Shown piece after piece: positions 1-7,541 of a stretch of DNA of 35,962 nt. The stretch is from Burkholderiales bacterium (GTDB lineage Bacteria > Pseudomonadota > Gammaproteobacteria > Burkholderiales > Burkholderiaceae_C), in contig JAIXKN010000001.1 of assembly GCA_026932425.1 (NCBI GenBank), positions 807 through 36,768 on the forward strand. The letters run 5' to 3'. Position 1 is the stretch's first letter. Each line of letters starts with the position of its first letter. Below the pieces are notes generated by a model. The model was given only the letters and a program-made list of their open reading frames with translations, was not told where the DNA came from and did no database searches. Both the position numbers and the translations under genes were made by a program.

Positions 1-252
1 GCGCCGGAGCGTCCGCAGCCCTGCGCGCTGCCGCCGCGCTTCGAGACCGAGGTCGTGTGCAAGGACGCACGGCACGCCTGGCGCAAATCCTTCTACCCGG
101 GCGCGCGGCTCGTCGATCCGAACACGATCGGCTTCGACACCGGGCACTGCTTCGAGCTGCTGCGCATGCTGCAGTTCATCACCCGTGAGCAGAGATGGAA
201 AGAGGCGCGAAGAGATCCGGAGGCGCTCGAGTGTGCGCCCGGCGCGGCGTGA
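1..252 (+). CDS. 3' end of an unrecognised protein (5' truncated by window edge)
   Basis: The reading frame is open from base 1 to a TGA at 250-252 and encodes at least 83 residues, so the true start lies before the window. The visible tail is hydrophilic and contains a Cys-Lys-Asp segment near residue 20 and a stretch reading DPNTIGFDTGHCFELL around residues 39-54. No transmembrane segment or signal is visible. I do not recognise the family. The gene is on the same strand as fdhD and ends 192 nt before it, so it may belong to the same neighbourhood, but nothing shows a shared function. The frame continues to the window edge without a stop and has normal codon use, which favours a real gene over a shadow. 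Confidence 0.5.
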   Translation, partial: APERPQPCALPPRFETEVVCKDARHAWRKSFYPGARLVDPNTIGFDTGHCFELLRMLQFITREQRWKEARRDPEALECAPGAA

Positions 253-444
253 ACGCCGGACGTCGGCAGCCGCGCGGAGCGCCCGCCGGTACAGATGCTC
301 GGGAGCGGGGTGATCCACAGCCGGCAAGACACCGGCCCGCGTGCGTTTTTGCGTCCTGTCTACACTCGCCCGACCGGGGTGTCCAGGCCGGACAGGCGAT
401 CACGGTCGCCGCGGATCCTGCCGCGCCCCTCGTCCGCTTGACCG
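253..444. other. Intergenic stretch before fdhD
   Basis: This 192-nt gap contains a short inverted repeat (GCCGG at about 320-324 pairing with CCGGC at 332-336) followed ten bases later by a run of five T (346-350). The spacing is too long for a classical intrinsic terminator, so I call it only a possible weak one. A TACACT hexamer near 360 resembles a -10 box but has no convincing -35 partner. I see no gene here. Confidence 0.3.
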
Positions 445-1383
445 ATGTCCACGCAACCCTATCCCTGGCGCCTGAGCCAGCCCGCGGTCCCTGACGATGG
501 CCCGGGACCGGCCTCTGGCGCGGTGCCCCGGCCGGCGCTGTCGGCGGCCAGTGTCGACCCGCTGCACGAGATCGAGATCGTCGACGAGTACGGCGAACGC
601 CGGCGGATCTTCATCCCGCTCGAGCGGCCGCTGACCGTCTACGTCGACCGGCGCGAGCTGGTGACGCTGATGACGCTGGGCGCAAGGCCCGAGCTGCTGG
701 TGCTGGGTTACCTGCTCAACCAGGGCCTCGTCGACTCGATGCAGGCGGTGGCCTCGATCCAGGTCGACTGGGACGTCGGCGCGGCAGCGGTCGTCACGCG
801 CGCGGGGGTCACCGACATCGAGGCGCGCACCTCGCACCGCGTCGTCACGACCGGCTGCGGCCAGGGGACGGTCTATGGCGAGCTGCTCTCGCGCCTGGAC
901 GGCCTGAAGCTGCCGCCGCCCGAGGAGGCGCGCATCCGCCAGTCGACGCTGCGCGCGCTGCTCGAGGTGATCCGCGCGCAGGACAGCATCCACCGCCGCG
1001 CGGGCTCGGTGCACGGCTGCGCGCTCTTCCGCGGCGCGGAGCTGCTGGCCTTCGTCGAGGACGTCGGCCGGCACAATGCCGTCGACACGATCGCCGGGTG
1101 GATGGCGCTGCACGGCGTCGCCGGCGGCGACAAGGTCTTCTACACGACCGGCCGCCTGACGAGCGAAATGGTGATGAAGGCCGCGCACATGGGCATCCCG
1201 ATCGTCGCCTCGCGCAACGGCGTGACGCAGATGGGGCACGCCCTGGCCACGCGCCTGGGCATGACGCTCTTCGGGCGCGCGGCCAACCGCCATTTCCTCT
1301 GCTACACGGGCTTCGAGCGCTTCGACGCCGAGCCGCTCGTGCCTCGCTCGCCGATCCGTGTCGTTGCCGCGGACGAAAGCTGA
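445..1383 (+). CDS. fdhD: Formate dehydrogenase accessory sulfurtransferase FdhD
   Basis: This 312-residue protein belongs to the FdhD family, which carries sulfur from the cysteine desulfurase IscS to the bis-MGD molybdenum cofactor, a step required for formate dehydrogenase activity. Family hallmarks are visible: the TTGCGQG segment around residues 135-141, the HGCALF segment near residue 190, EDVGRHNAVD shortly after, and a C-terminal GRAANRHFLCYTG segment. The ATG at 445 gives an N-terminal extension of about 40 Pro/Ala-rich residues compared with the ~280-residue E. coli protein, so the exact start is uncertain. The usual CxxC in the active loop reads C-G-Q-G here (Cys138 only). The gene sits 296 nt upstream of the formate dehydrogenase it should serve. 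The identification is firm; the mechanism is family knowledge. Confidence 0.93.
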   Translation: MSTQPYPWRLSQPAVPDDGPGPASGAVPRPALSAASVDPLHEIEIVDEYGERRRIFIPLERPLTVYVDRRELVTLMTLGARPELLVLGYLLNQGLVDSMQAVASIQVDWDVGAAAVVTRAGVTDIEARTSHRVVTTGCGQGTVYGELLSRLDGLKLPPPEEARIRQSTLRALLEVIRAQDSIHRRAGSVHGCALFRGAELLAFVEDVGRHNAVDTIAGWMALHGVAGGDKVFYTTGRLTSEMVMKAAHMGIPIVASRNGVTQMGHALATRLGMTLFGRAANRHFLCYTGFERFDAEPLVPRSPIRVVAADES

Positions 1384-1429
1384 GCGCGCGCCCGGCGGCG
1401 CGGGGCAAAGAGCAAGGCGCTGACCCGAT

Positions 1430-1447
1430 CGAACCGGTCGAACCGGT
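1430..1447. repeat. Tandem 9-bp direct repeat upstream of fdnG
   Basis: CGAACCGGT occurs twice back to back (1430-1438 and 1439-1447). Each copy contains the palindrome ACCGGT, so the pair also forms two dyad-symmetric half-sites spaced nine bases apart, almost one helical turn. It lies about 230 nt upstream of the fdnG start. A role as an operator is possible but unproven. Confidence 0.4.
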
Positions 1448-1452
1448 TGGAT

Positions 1453-1477
1453 CGACTCTCATTTCGCGAGGGAGTCG
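1453..1477 (+). other. Hairpin between fdhD and fdnG
   Basis: Bases 1453-1460 (CGACTCTC) pair with 1470-1477 in an 8-bp stem with one T·G pair and a 9-nt loop (ATTTCGCGA). No T-run follows, so it is not a standard intrinsic terminator. It could attenuate read-through from fdhD or act in the fdn leader RNA. Confidence 0.35.
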
Positions 1478-1679
1478 CAGAGACGCGGATCGAGGATCAA
1501 GCCCCGACCCGTGCTGACAAGCCGGATGCGAGGCGGTCCACGTCAACGAAGCGCCACAAGGCCCGGGCATACCCTGTTGCGACCGCGGTTGCGGTGCGAA
1601 AGACTCACCCCCGCGTGCGGCGTGACCGCCATCGTCGGCAACCCTTTGCCCGGGACGCCGGGCTGGAGGCAATTCGAAC

Positions 1680-4600
1680 ATGGACATGAACCGGAGGCAG
1701 TTCTTCCGGGTCAGCAGCGCGGGGCTCATCGGCTCCAGCCTGGTCGCGATGGGCTTCTCGCCCACCGCGGCCCTGGCCGAGACGCGCCACTACAAGCTGG
1801 CCCGATCGACCGTGGCGCGCAGTACCTGCCCGTACTGCTCGGTGAGCTGCGGGATGCTGATCTACACGCTTGGGGACAAGGCCAAGAACGTGACCTCCAA
1901 GGTCATCCACGTCGAAGGCGACCCCGACAACCCGGTGAGCCGCGGGACGCTCTGCCCCAAGGGCGCCGGCGTGATGGACATGATCAACGCGCCGACCCGA
2001 GTCAAGTACCCCGAGGTGCGCGAGGCCGGCTCCAAGGAGTGGAAGCGCATCTCCTGGGATGAGGCGCTGACGCGCATCGCCAAGCACATGAAGGCCGACC
2101 GCGACGCCAACTTCGTGCAGAAGAACGGCGCGGGCACCACGGTCAACCGCTGGACGTCGACGAGCTTCCTGATCTGCAGCTCCTCGTCCAACGAATCGAG
2201 CTATCTGTCGGTCAAGGTCGCGCGCGGCCTTGGCATGGTGGGGATCGATACTCAAGCACGCGTCTGACACGCGCCGACGGTGTCCAGTCTGGGCCCGACT
2301 TTCGGTCGCGGAGCGATGACCAACTCATGGACCGACATCAAGAATGCCGATCTGATCCTCGTGATGGGCGGCAATGCCGCGGAGGCCCACCCGGTGGGCT
2401 TCAAGTGGGTGATCGAGGCGATGCAGCAGCGAAAGGCGCGGCTGATCTCGGTCGACCCGCGCTTCAACCGCACGTCGGCGGTGGCGGACATCTATGCGCC
2501 GATCCGAAACGGCAGCGACATCGCCTTCCTCGGCGGCGTCATCAACTGGCTGCTGGCCAACGACAAGATTCATCACGACTACGTCAAGTTCAACACCGAC
2601 GCCACCTTCCTGACCAAGCCGGACTTCAGGTTCGAGAACGGCTTCTTCAGCGGCTATGACGAGGCCAAGCGCAAGTACGACAAGTCGACCTGGGGCTACC
2701 AGCTCGACGAGAACGGCTACGTCAAGGTCGACGACAGCATGCAGGACCCGCTGTGCGTCTACCAGCAGCTCAAGAAGCACTACAGCCGCTACACGCCGGA
2801 GATGGTGAGCCGCATCTGCGGAACGCCGCAGGACAAGTTCATCAAGATCTGCGAGATGCTGGGCGAGATGTCGGCGCCCGACAAGACGAGCACGATCCTC
2901 TACGCGCTGGGCTGGACGCAGCACACCGTGGGCAGCCAGAACATCCGCACGATGGCGATGATCCAGTTGCTGCTGGGCAACATGGGGCGGCCCGGCGGCG
3001 GCGTGAACGCGCTGCGCGGCCACTCCAACGTGCAGGGCGTGACCGACATGAACGCCTATGCCGAGGTGTTCTCGGGCTACATGGCGGCACCGACCGACGC
3101 CGATGCCGAGTACGCGAGCTTCCTGGCCAAGCGCACGCCCAAGCCGATGCGCCCGAACCAGTTCAACTACTGGAGCAACTTCCCGCGCTTCTGGGTGAGC
3201 CTGATGAAGGCCTACTACGGCGCGGCGGCGACGGCGGAGAACAACTTCTGCTACGACTGGGTGCCCAAGCTCGAGGGCGGCTTCGACGTGATGCACATCT
3301 TCGAGCTGATGCACCAGGGCAAGATGAACGGCTTCATCTGCCAGGGCTTCAACCCGCTCGGTTCGGTGCCGAACAAGAACAAGCTCTCGGCGGCGCTGTC
3401 CAAGCTCAAGTACCTGGTCAGCATCGACCCGCTCGAGACCGAGACGAGCGAGTTCTGGCAGAACTACGGGCCCTTCAACGACGTCAAGCCCGAGAGCATC
3501 CAGACCGAGGTCTTCCGCCTGCCCTCGGCCTGCTTCGCCGAGGAGGAGGGCAGCTTCACGAACTCCAGCCGCGTGCTGATCTGGAAGGAGAAGGCGATCG
3601 ATCCGCCCGGCGAGGCGATGGTCGATTCCGAGATCGTCGCGCAGCTGTTCGTCAAGCTGCGCGAGATGTACGCGAAGGAGGGCGGTGCCTTCCCCGACCC
3701 GATCTCGGGCATGGACTGGAACTACGTGCGGCCCAAGGCACCGACCTCGGCCGAGTTGCTGCGCGAGATCAACGGCCGCGCGATCGGCGACGTGCTTGCG
3801 CCGCCCGATCCGAAGGACCCGACCGCGCCGCGCGCGGTGCTCGTCAAGGCCGGACAGCAGCTGCCGGGCTTCGCGATGCTGCGCGACGACGGCTCGACCT
3901 CCTGCGGCAACTGGCTGTACTCGGGCTGCTGGAGCGAGGCCGGCAACAACACCGCACGCCGCGACCTCTCGGATCCGACCGGCTGGGGCGTGTTCCCGGG
4001 CTTCGGCTTCTCCTGGCCGGCCAACCGGCGCATCATGTACAACCGCGCCAGCGCCGACAAGGACGGCAAGCCCTGGGCGCCGAACAAGAAGTACGAGTAC
4101 TGGAACGGCAAGGTCTGGACCGGTGCCGACGTGCCCGACATGCTGCCCACCGCAGCGCCCGAGATCGGCATGGGTTCGTTCATCATGACCCCCGAGGGCG
4201 TGGCGCGCCTGCACGCGATCGGCATGGCCGAAGGGCCCTTCCCCGAGCACTACGAGCCCTTCGAGACGCCGATCGGCGTCAACCCGCTGCACCCGGACAA
4301 CCCCAAGGCCATCAGCAACCCGGCCGCACGCGTCTTCAAGAGCGACATGGACGCCTTCGGCAAGAAGGAGGAGTTCCCGTACGCGGCAACGACCTACCGG
4401 CTGACCGAGCACTTCCACTACTGGACCAAGCACGCCAAGCTGAACGCGATCGTGCAGCCCGAGGCCTTCGTCGAGATCAGCGAGGAACTGGCGAAGGAGA
4501 AGGGCATCAAGCACGGCGACAGCGTCAAGGTCAGCAGCAACCGCGGTCACGTCGTGACCAAGGCGGTGGTGACCAAGCGCATCAAGCCCTGGGACGTCAA

Positions 4601-4760
4601 CGGCCAGAAGGTGCACCTGGTGGGGATCCCGTTCCACTGGGGCTTCAAGGGGCAGACCAAGACCGGTTACCTCTCGAACACTCTGGCGCCGTTCGTCGGC
4701 GACGCGAACTCGCAGACGCCGGAGTTCAAGGCGTTCCTCGTCAACATCGAGAGGGTCTAG
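1680..4760 (+). CDS. fdnG: Formate dehydrogenase-N/O alpha subunit, selenocysteine-containing
   Basis: This is a single 1026-residue gene read through an in-frame UGA at 2265-2267, decoded as selenocysteine 196. It is the catalytic bis-MGD subunit that oxidises formate to CO2. The N-terminus has a Tat signal (NRRQFFR, residues 4-10) followed by a hydrophobic stretch ending near ALA33, so the folded protein should be exported. Cys50, Cys53, Cys57 and Cys92 bind a [4Fe-4S] cluster, at the same positions I recall for E. coli FdnG. The active site reads ARV-Sec-HAPTVSSL, and the segment GRGAMTNSW follows. The C-terminal molydopterin-dinucleotide-binding domain is intact (about residues 880-1026). 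Length is close to the E. coli enzyme (1015). A GGAGG at 1665-1669 supports the ATG at 1680. fdnH starts 3 nt after the stop. Automatic callers would split this gene at the UGA; the immediate SECIS and nearby selABC argue against a nonsense mutation. Confidence 0.97.
2265..2267 (+). other. In-frame UGA selenocysteine codon of fdnG
   Basis: TGA lies in the same frame as the upstream 195 codons and the downstream 830 codons. Flanking residues ARV and HAPT match the conserved active-site context of formate dehydrogenases, where selenocysteine or cysteine coordinates molybdenum. The next codon encodes the conserved active-site histidine (His197). Confidence 0.96.
2271..2309 (+). promoter_or_regulatory. 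Bacterial SECIS hairpin of fdnG
   Basis: The RNA just after the UGA can fold as follows. The lower stem is 2271-2277 with 2302-2309, interrupted by one bulged T at 2306. The upper stem is 2278-2280 with 2295-2297, then a bulged U at 2281, then 2282-2285 with 2291-2294. The apical loop is AGUCU at 2286-2290. A bulged U below a 4-bp apical helix and a GU in the loop are the elements SelB recognises in the E. coli fdhF SECIS. The loop G and U are the 20th and 21st bases after the UGA, as I count them in E. coli fdhF. The fold was made by hand. Confidence 0.85.
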
Positions 4761-4763
4761 GCC

Positions 4764-5651
4764 ATGTCCAGTCTGCAATCACAGGATGTGGTCGCACGCT
4801 CGGCCACGACCACCCCGCCGCCGCAGGCGCGCTCCCACGTGCCGCAGGTCGCCAAGCTCATCGACGAGTCCAAGTGCATCGGCTGCAAAGCCTGCCAGGT
4901 CGCGTGCATGGAGTGGAACGACCTGCGCGACGAGGTCGGAAGCAACCTCGGCGTCTACGACAACCCGAGCGACCTCACCGCCCAGAGCTGGACGGTGATG
5001 AAGTTCTTCGAGGTCGAGCCCAAGGACGGCAGCCTCGAGTGGCTGATCCGCAAGGACGGCTGCATGCACTGCGAGGATCCGGGCTGCCTCAAGGCTTGTC
5101 CCTCGCCGGGGGCGATCGTCAAGTACGCCAATGGCATCGTCGACTTCATCAGCGAGCACTGCATCGGCTGCGGCTACTGCATCAAGGGCTGTCCTTTCGA
5201 CATCCCGCGCATCAGCGCCACCGACAACAAGGCCTACAAGTGCACCCTGTGCTCCGACCGGGTCGGCATCGGCCTCGAGCCCGCCTGCGTGAAGACCTGC
5301 CCGACCGGCGCGATCACCTTCGGCCCCAAGGACGACATGGTCGCCTACGGCAACCGGCGCGCCGGTGAGCTCAAGGAGCGGGGCTTCGTCAACGCCGGGC
5401 TCTACAACCCGGCGGGCGTGGGCGGCACGCACGTGATGTACGTGCTCAAGCACGCCGACCGCCCCGAGCTCGAGGACCTGCCGGCCAACCCGAGCATCAG
5501 TTCGATGGTCTCGCTCTGGAAGGGCCTGGCCAAGCCGCTGGCGCTGGCGGGCATGCTCGGCGCGGCGCTCGCGGGCTTCCTGCACTACATGAAGGTCGGC
5601 CCGATCGAAGAGAACGACGACGCGAAGGACGACGAGAAGGAGGATGCGTGA
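4764..5651 (+). CDS. fdnH: Formate dehydrogenase iron-sulfur beta subunit
   Basis: This 295-residue electron-transfer subunit passes electrons from the alpha subunit to the cytochrome b subunit. Sixteen cysteines form four [4Fe-4S] sites: Cys38/41/44/48, Cys100/103/108/112, Cys133/136/139/143 and Cys160/163/175/179. A single hydrophobic segment at about residues 256-276 is the expected C-terminal membrane anchor, followed by an acidic tail rich in Asp, Glu and Lys. Length matches E. coli FdnH (294). The ATG at 4764 lies 3 nt after the fdnG stop with GAGAGGG upstream, and the stop overlaps the start of fdnI by one base, so the three subunits are translationally linked. It has no signal peptide of its own and would be exported with the alpha subunit by the Tat pathway, as known for this family. 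Confidence 0.96.
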   Translation: MSSLQSQDVVARSATTTPPPQARSHVPQVAKLIDESKCIGCKACQVACMEWNDLRDEVGSNLGVYDNPSDLTAQSWTVMKFFEVEPKDGSLEWLIRKDGCMHCEDPGCLKACPSPGAIVKYANGIVDFISEHCIGCGYCIKGCPFDIPRISATDNKAYKCTLCSDRVGIGLEPACVKTCPTGAITFGPKDDMVAYGNRRAGELKERGFVNAGLYNPAGVGGTHVMYVLKHADRPELEDLPANPSISSMVSLWKGLAKPLALAGMLGAALAGFLHYMKVGPIEENDDAKDDEKEDA

Positions 5652-6271
5652 TGGCCCGCATGCTTTCCCGCTACAACGCGCGCGAACGCCTGAACCACTG
5701 GGTGGTCGCGATCCTGTTCGTGCTCGCCGGGCTCTCGGGCCTGGCGCTGTTCCACCCGAGCCTGTTCTTCCTCACGAACCTCTTCGGAGGCGGCCCCTGG
5801 TCGCGCATCCTGCATCCCTTCCTCGGGCTGCTGATGGCCTTGAGCTTCCTCGGGCTCTTCGTGCGCTTCTGGCATCACAACCTCGGCGCCGAATCCGACA
5901 AGGCCTGGTCGGACAACATCGGGAAGATGCTGCGGGGTGACAAGAGCGTCACGCCGGCGGTGGGCCGCTACAACCCGGGCCAGAAGCGCGTGTTCTGGCT
6001 GATGACGATGAGCCTCTTCGTGCTCGTCGTCACCGGCTTCACGTTCTGGCGGCCCTGGTTCGCGCCCTACTTCTCGATCGACATCATGCGCATCGCGGTC
6101 GTGCTGCATGCGGTCGCCGCGGTGGTGCTGGTGATCACGACCATCGTGCATATCTACGCCGCGATCTGGGTCAAGGGGACGATGCGCGCGATGACGCGTG
6201 GTACCGTTTCCGAGAGCTGGGCGCGACGCAACCATGCGCTCTGGTACAAGGAAATGAAGCAGGGCAAGTGA
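5651..6271 (+). CDS. fdnI: Formate dehydrogenase cytochrome b556 gamma subunit
   Basis: This 206-residue membrane protein carries haem b and reduces quinone with electrons from the FdnGH module. Four hydrophobic segments lie at about residues 17-36, 54-74, 113-133 and 147-172. His16, His55, His153 and His167 have exactly the spacing of the four haem-ligand histidines of E. coli FdnI (18, 57, 155, 169). The ATG at 5651 overlaps the fdnH stop (TGATG), with AAGGAGG at 5638-5644. A GTG at 5648 in the same frame is an alternative start. A strong terminator follows 21 nt after the stop, so this ends the structural operon. Confidence 0.95.
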   Translation: MARMLSRYNARERLNHWVVAILFVLAGLSGLALFHPSLFFLTNLFGGGPWSRILHPFLGLLMALSFLGLFVRFWHHNLGAESDKAWSDNIGKMLRGDKSVTPAVGRYNPGQKRVFWLMTMSLFVLVVTGFTFWRPWFAPYFSIDIMRIAVVLHAVAAVVLVITTIVHIYAAIWVKGTMRAMTRGTVSESWARRNHALWYKEMKQGK

Positions 6272-6292
6272 AACGCACGCTCGGCCAGCGCG

Positions 6293-6325
6293 CACGGGCG
6301 CCTCACGGCGCCCGTGTTCTTTGTT
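6293..6325 (+). terminator. Rho-independent terminator of the fdnGHI operon
   Basis: A perfect 10-bp GC-rich stem (6293-6302 with 6307-6316) closed by a TCAC loop is followed by TTCTTTGTT. It lies 21 nt after the fdnI stop. It argues that fdhE and the sel genes downstream have their own promoter, or are reached only by read-through. Confidence 0.85.
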
Positions 6326-6485
6326 CGGGAGCGCTGCGCGCACCGCGAGATCGACAGGCGCACTCGCCGCGGAGCGCACCGAACAGAGGCCGACCGCCCC
6401 CGTGATCGATGGCCCTGCGATCGACGGCCTCGAACCGCAGCTGCTCCCCCCAACACACGCCGACCCTACAGCGAGAAACCCGACC

Positions 6486-7541
6486 ATGAGCGAAAGCGCC
6501 CGTGCGCGCCTGATGTCCGCCGATACGATTGCCGCCGGCGGTCCGGCCGCCAAATCCCTGCTGCACTGGCCCGAGCGAGGCAGCGTCTTCGCCGAACGTC
6601 AGATGCGGCTGCGCCAGCTCGCTCAGGGTCACGCGATGGCCGATTTCCTGCGCTTCATGGCAGAGCTCGCGCGCGCTCAGCACAAGGCGCTGCAGCAGTC
6701 TCCGGACGTTCCGCTTCCGGATCGCCCAGCGCTCGAGCGCGCCGACCGCGCCGGCCTGCCGGTGATCCCGGCTGCCGACTGGCCGCGCGATGCGGCCTGG
6801 CGCGAAGCCTTGCGTGCGATCGCGAAGGACCTGCGCGGGGCCGACATCCCGGAGGGCGTGCGCGCGGCGCTCGACGCCCTCGATCGCATGAACGACGACG
6901 CGCTCGAGCGCCAGGCCGATTGCCTGCTCACCGGCGTGATGCACGGGCTGGACCTGGCCGCGGCGCCGCTCGTCGCCGCGGCGCTGCAGGTCTACTGGAC
7001 GCGACTGGCGCTGGGCGTGCAGGCGCTCGTCGAGGCGGACGCGGGAGCCGCGGCGCAGACGGATGGACTCGGCCGGCTCTCGGTGCGGATCCACGACCCG
7101 GGCGCGTGTCCCTGCTGCGGTAGCCGCCCGACGGCCAGCCTCACGCGCAGCACGGGCGCGGCCAGCGGCCAGCGCTTCCTGCATTGCAGCCTCTGCAGCG
7201 TGCAGTGGCCGCTGCCGCGCATCCAGTGCGCGTACTGCATGGCGAGCGAGCGCATCTTCTACCAGTCGCTCGACGCGATCGACGCGAGCGCCGAGGAGAG
7301 CTCGGCGCGCGCGGCGCAGGCGGCGGTGCAGGCCGAATGCTGCGAGGACTGCGGCCACTACCTGAAGATCATGCACCGCGACCGCGACGGCTTCGTCGAG
7401 CCGGTGGCCGACGACCTCGCGACGATCACGCTCGACCTTCTGGTCTCCGAGGCCGGCTTGCAGCGCCATGGCGTCAACCTGATGCTGCTGTTCGGCGACT
7501 CCGAAGCGGTCCCCGGGACCGTGCCCTCGGGGGGCAGCTGA
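6486..7541 (+). CDS. fdhE: Formate dehydrogenase accessory protein FdhE
   Basis: FdhE proteins are cytoplasmic iron-binding factors needed for assembly of Tat-exported formate dehydrogenases; in E. coli FdhE interacts with the FdnG/FdoG subunits. This copy has 351 residues. Its C-terminal half carries the family's cysteine motifs: CPCC (208-211), CSLC (234-237), CAYC (248-251) and CCEDC (285-289), which make a rubredoxin-like iron site. I chose the ATG at 6486 because the upstream in-frame start at 6321 falls inside the fdn terminator. The stop overlaps the start of selA by one base (TGATG), so this assembly factor is translationally coupled to selenocysteine synthesis. It is somewhat longer than E. 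coli FdhE (309). Confidence 0.93.
   Translation: MSESARARLMSADTIAAGGPAAKSLLHWPERGSVFAERQMRLRQLAQGHAMADFLRFMAELARAQHKALQQSPDVPLPDRPALERADRAGLPVIPAADWPRDAAWREALRAIAKDLRGADIPEGVRAALDALDRMNDDALERQADCLLTGVMHGLDLAAAPLVAAALQVYWTRLALGVQALVEADAGAAAQTDGLGRLSVRIHDPGACPCCGSRPTASLTRSTGAASGQRFLHCSLCSVQWPLPRIQCAYCMASERIFYQSLDAIDASAEESSARAAQAAVQAECCEDCGHYLKIMHRDRDGFVEPVADDLATITLDLLVSEAGLQRHGVNLMLLFGDSEAVPGTVPSGGS

Larger units (their letters stand above)
1384..1679. promoter_or_regulatory. fdhD-fdnG intergenic region, probable fdn control region
   Basis: The gap of 296 nt between fdhD and fdnG is long for a same-strand pair and probably holds the promoter of the structural operon. It contains a perfect tandem repeat (1430-1447), an 8-bp hairpin (1453-1477) and, just before the start codon, a GGAGG ribosome-binding site at 1665-1669. 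I found no clear sigma-54 (GG-N10-GC) site, no convincing Fnr box, and no -35/-10 pair I would stand behind. The regulatory role is inferred from position. Confidence 0.35.

Noticed and set aside
320..350. Intrinsic terminator upstream of fdhD
   Set aside because: The stem is only 5 bp and the T-run begins about ten bases after it.
2265..2267. TGA as a nonsense mutation making fdnG a pseudogene
   Set aside because: The codon falls exactly at the family's selenocysteine position, a SECIS follows, and selA, selB and selC are nearby.
2325..4778. 817-codon open frame on the minus strand opposite fdnG
   Set aside because: It is antisense to an unambiguous formate dehydrogenase gene, is rich in Arg, Val and Leu-Asp repeats with no domain, and arises from GC-biased codon use.
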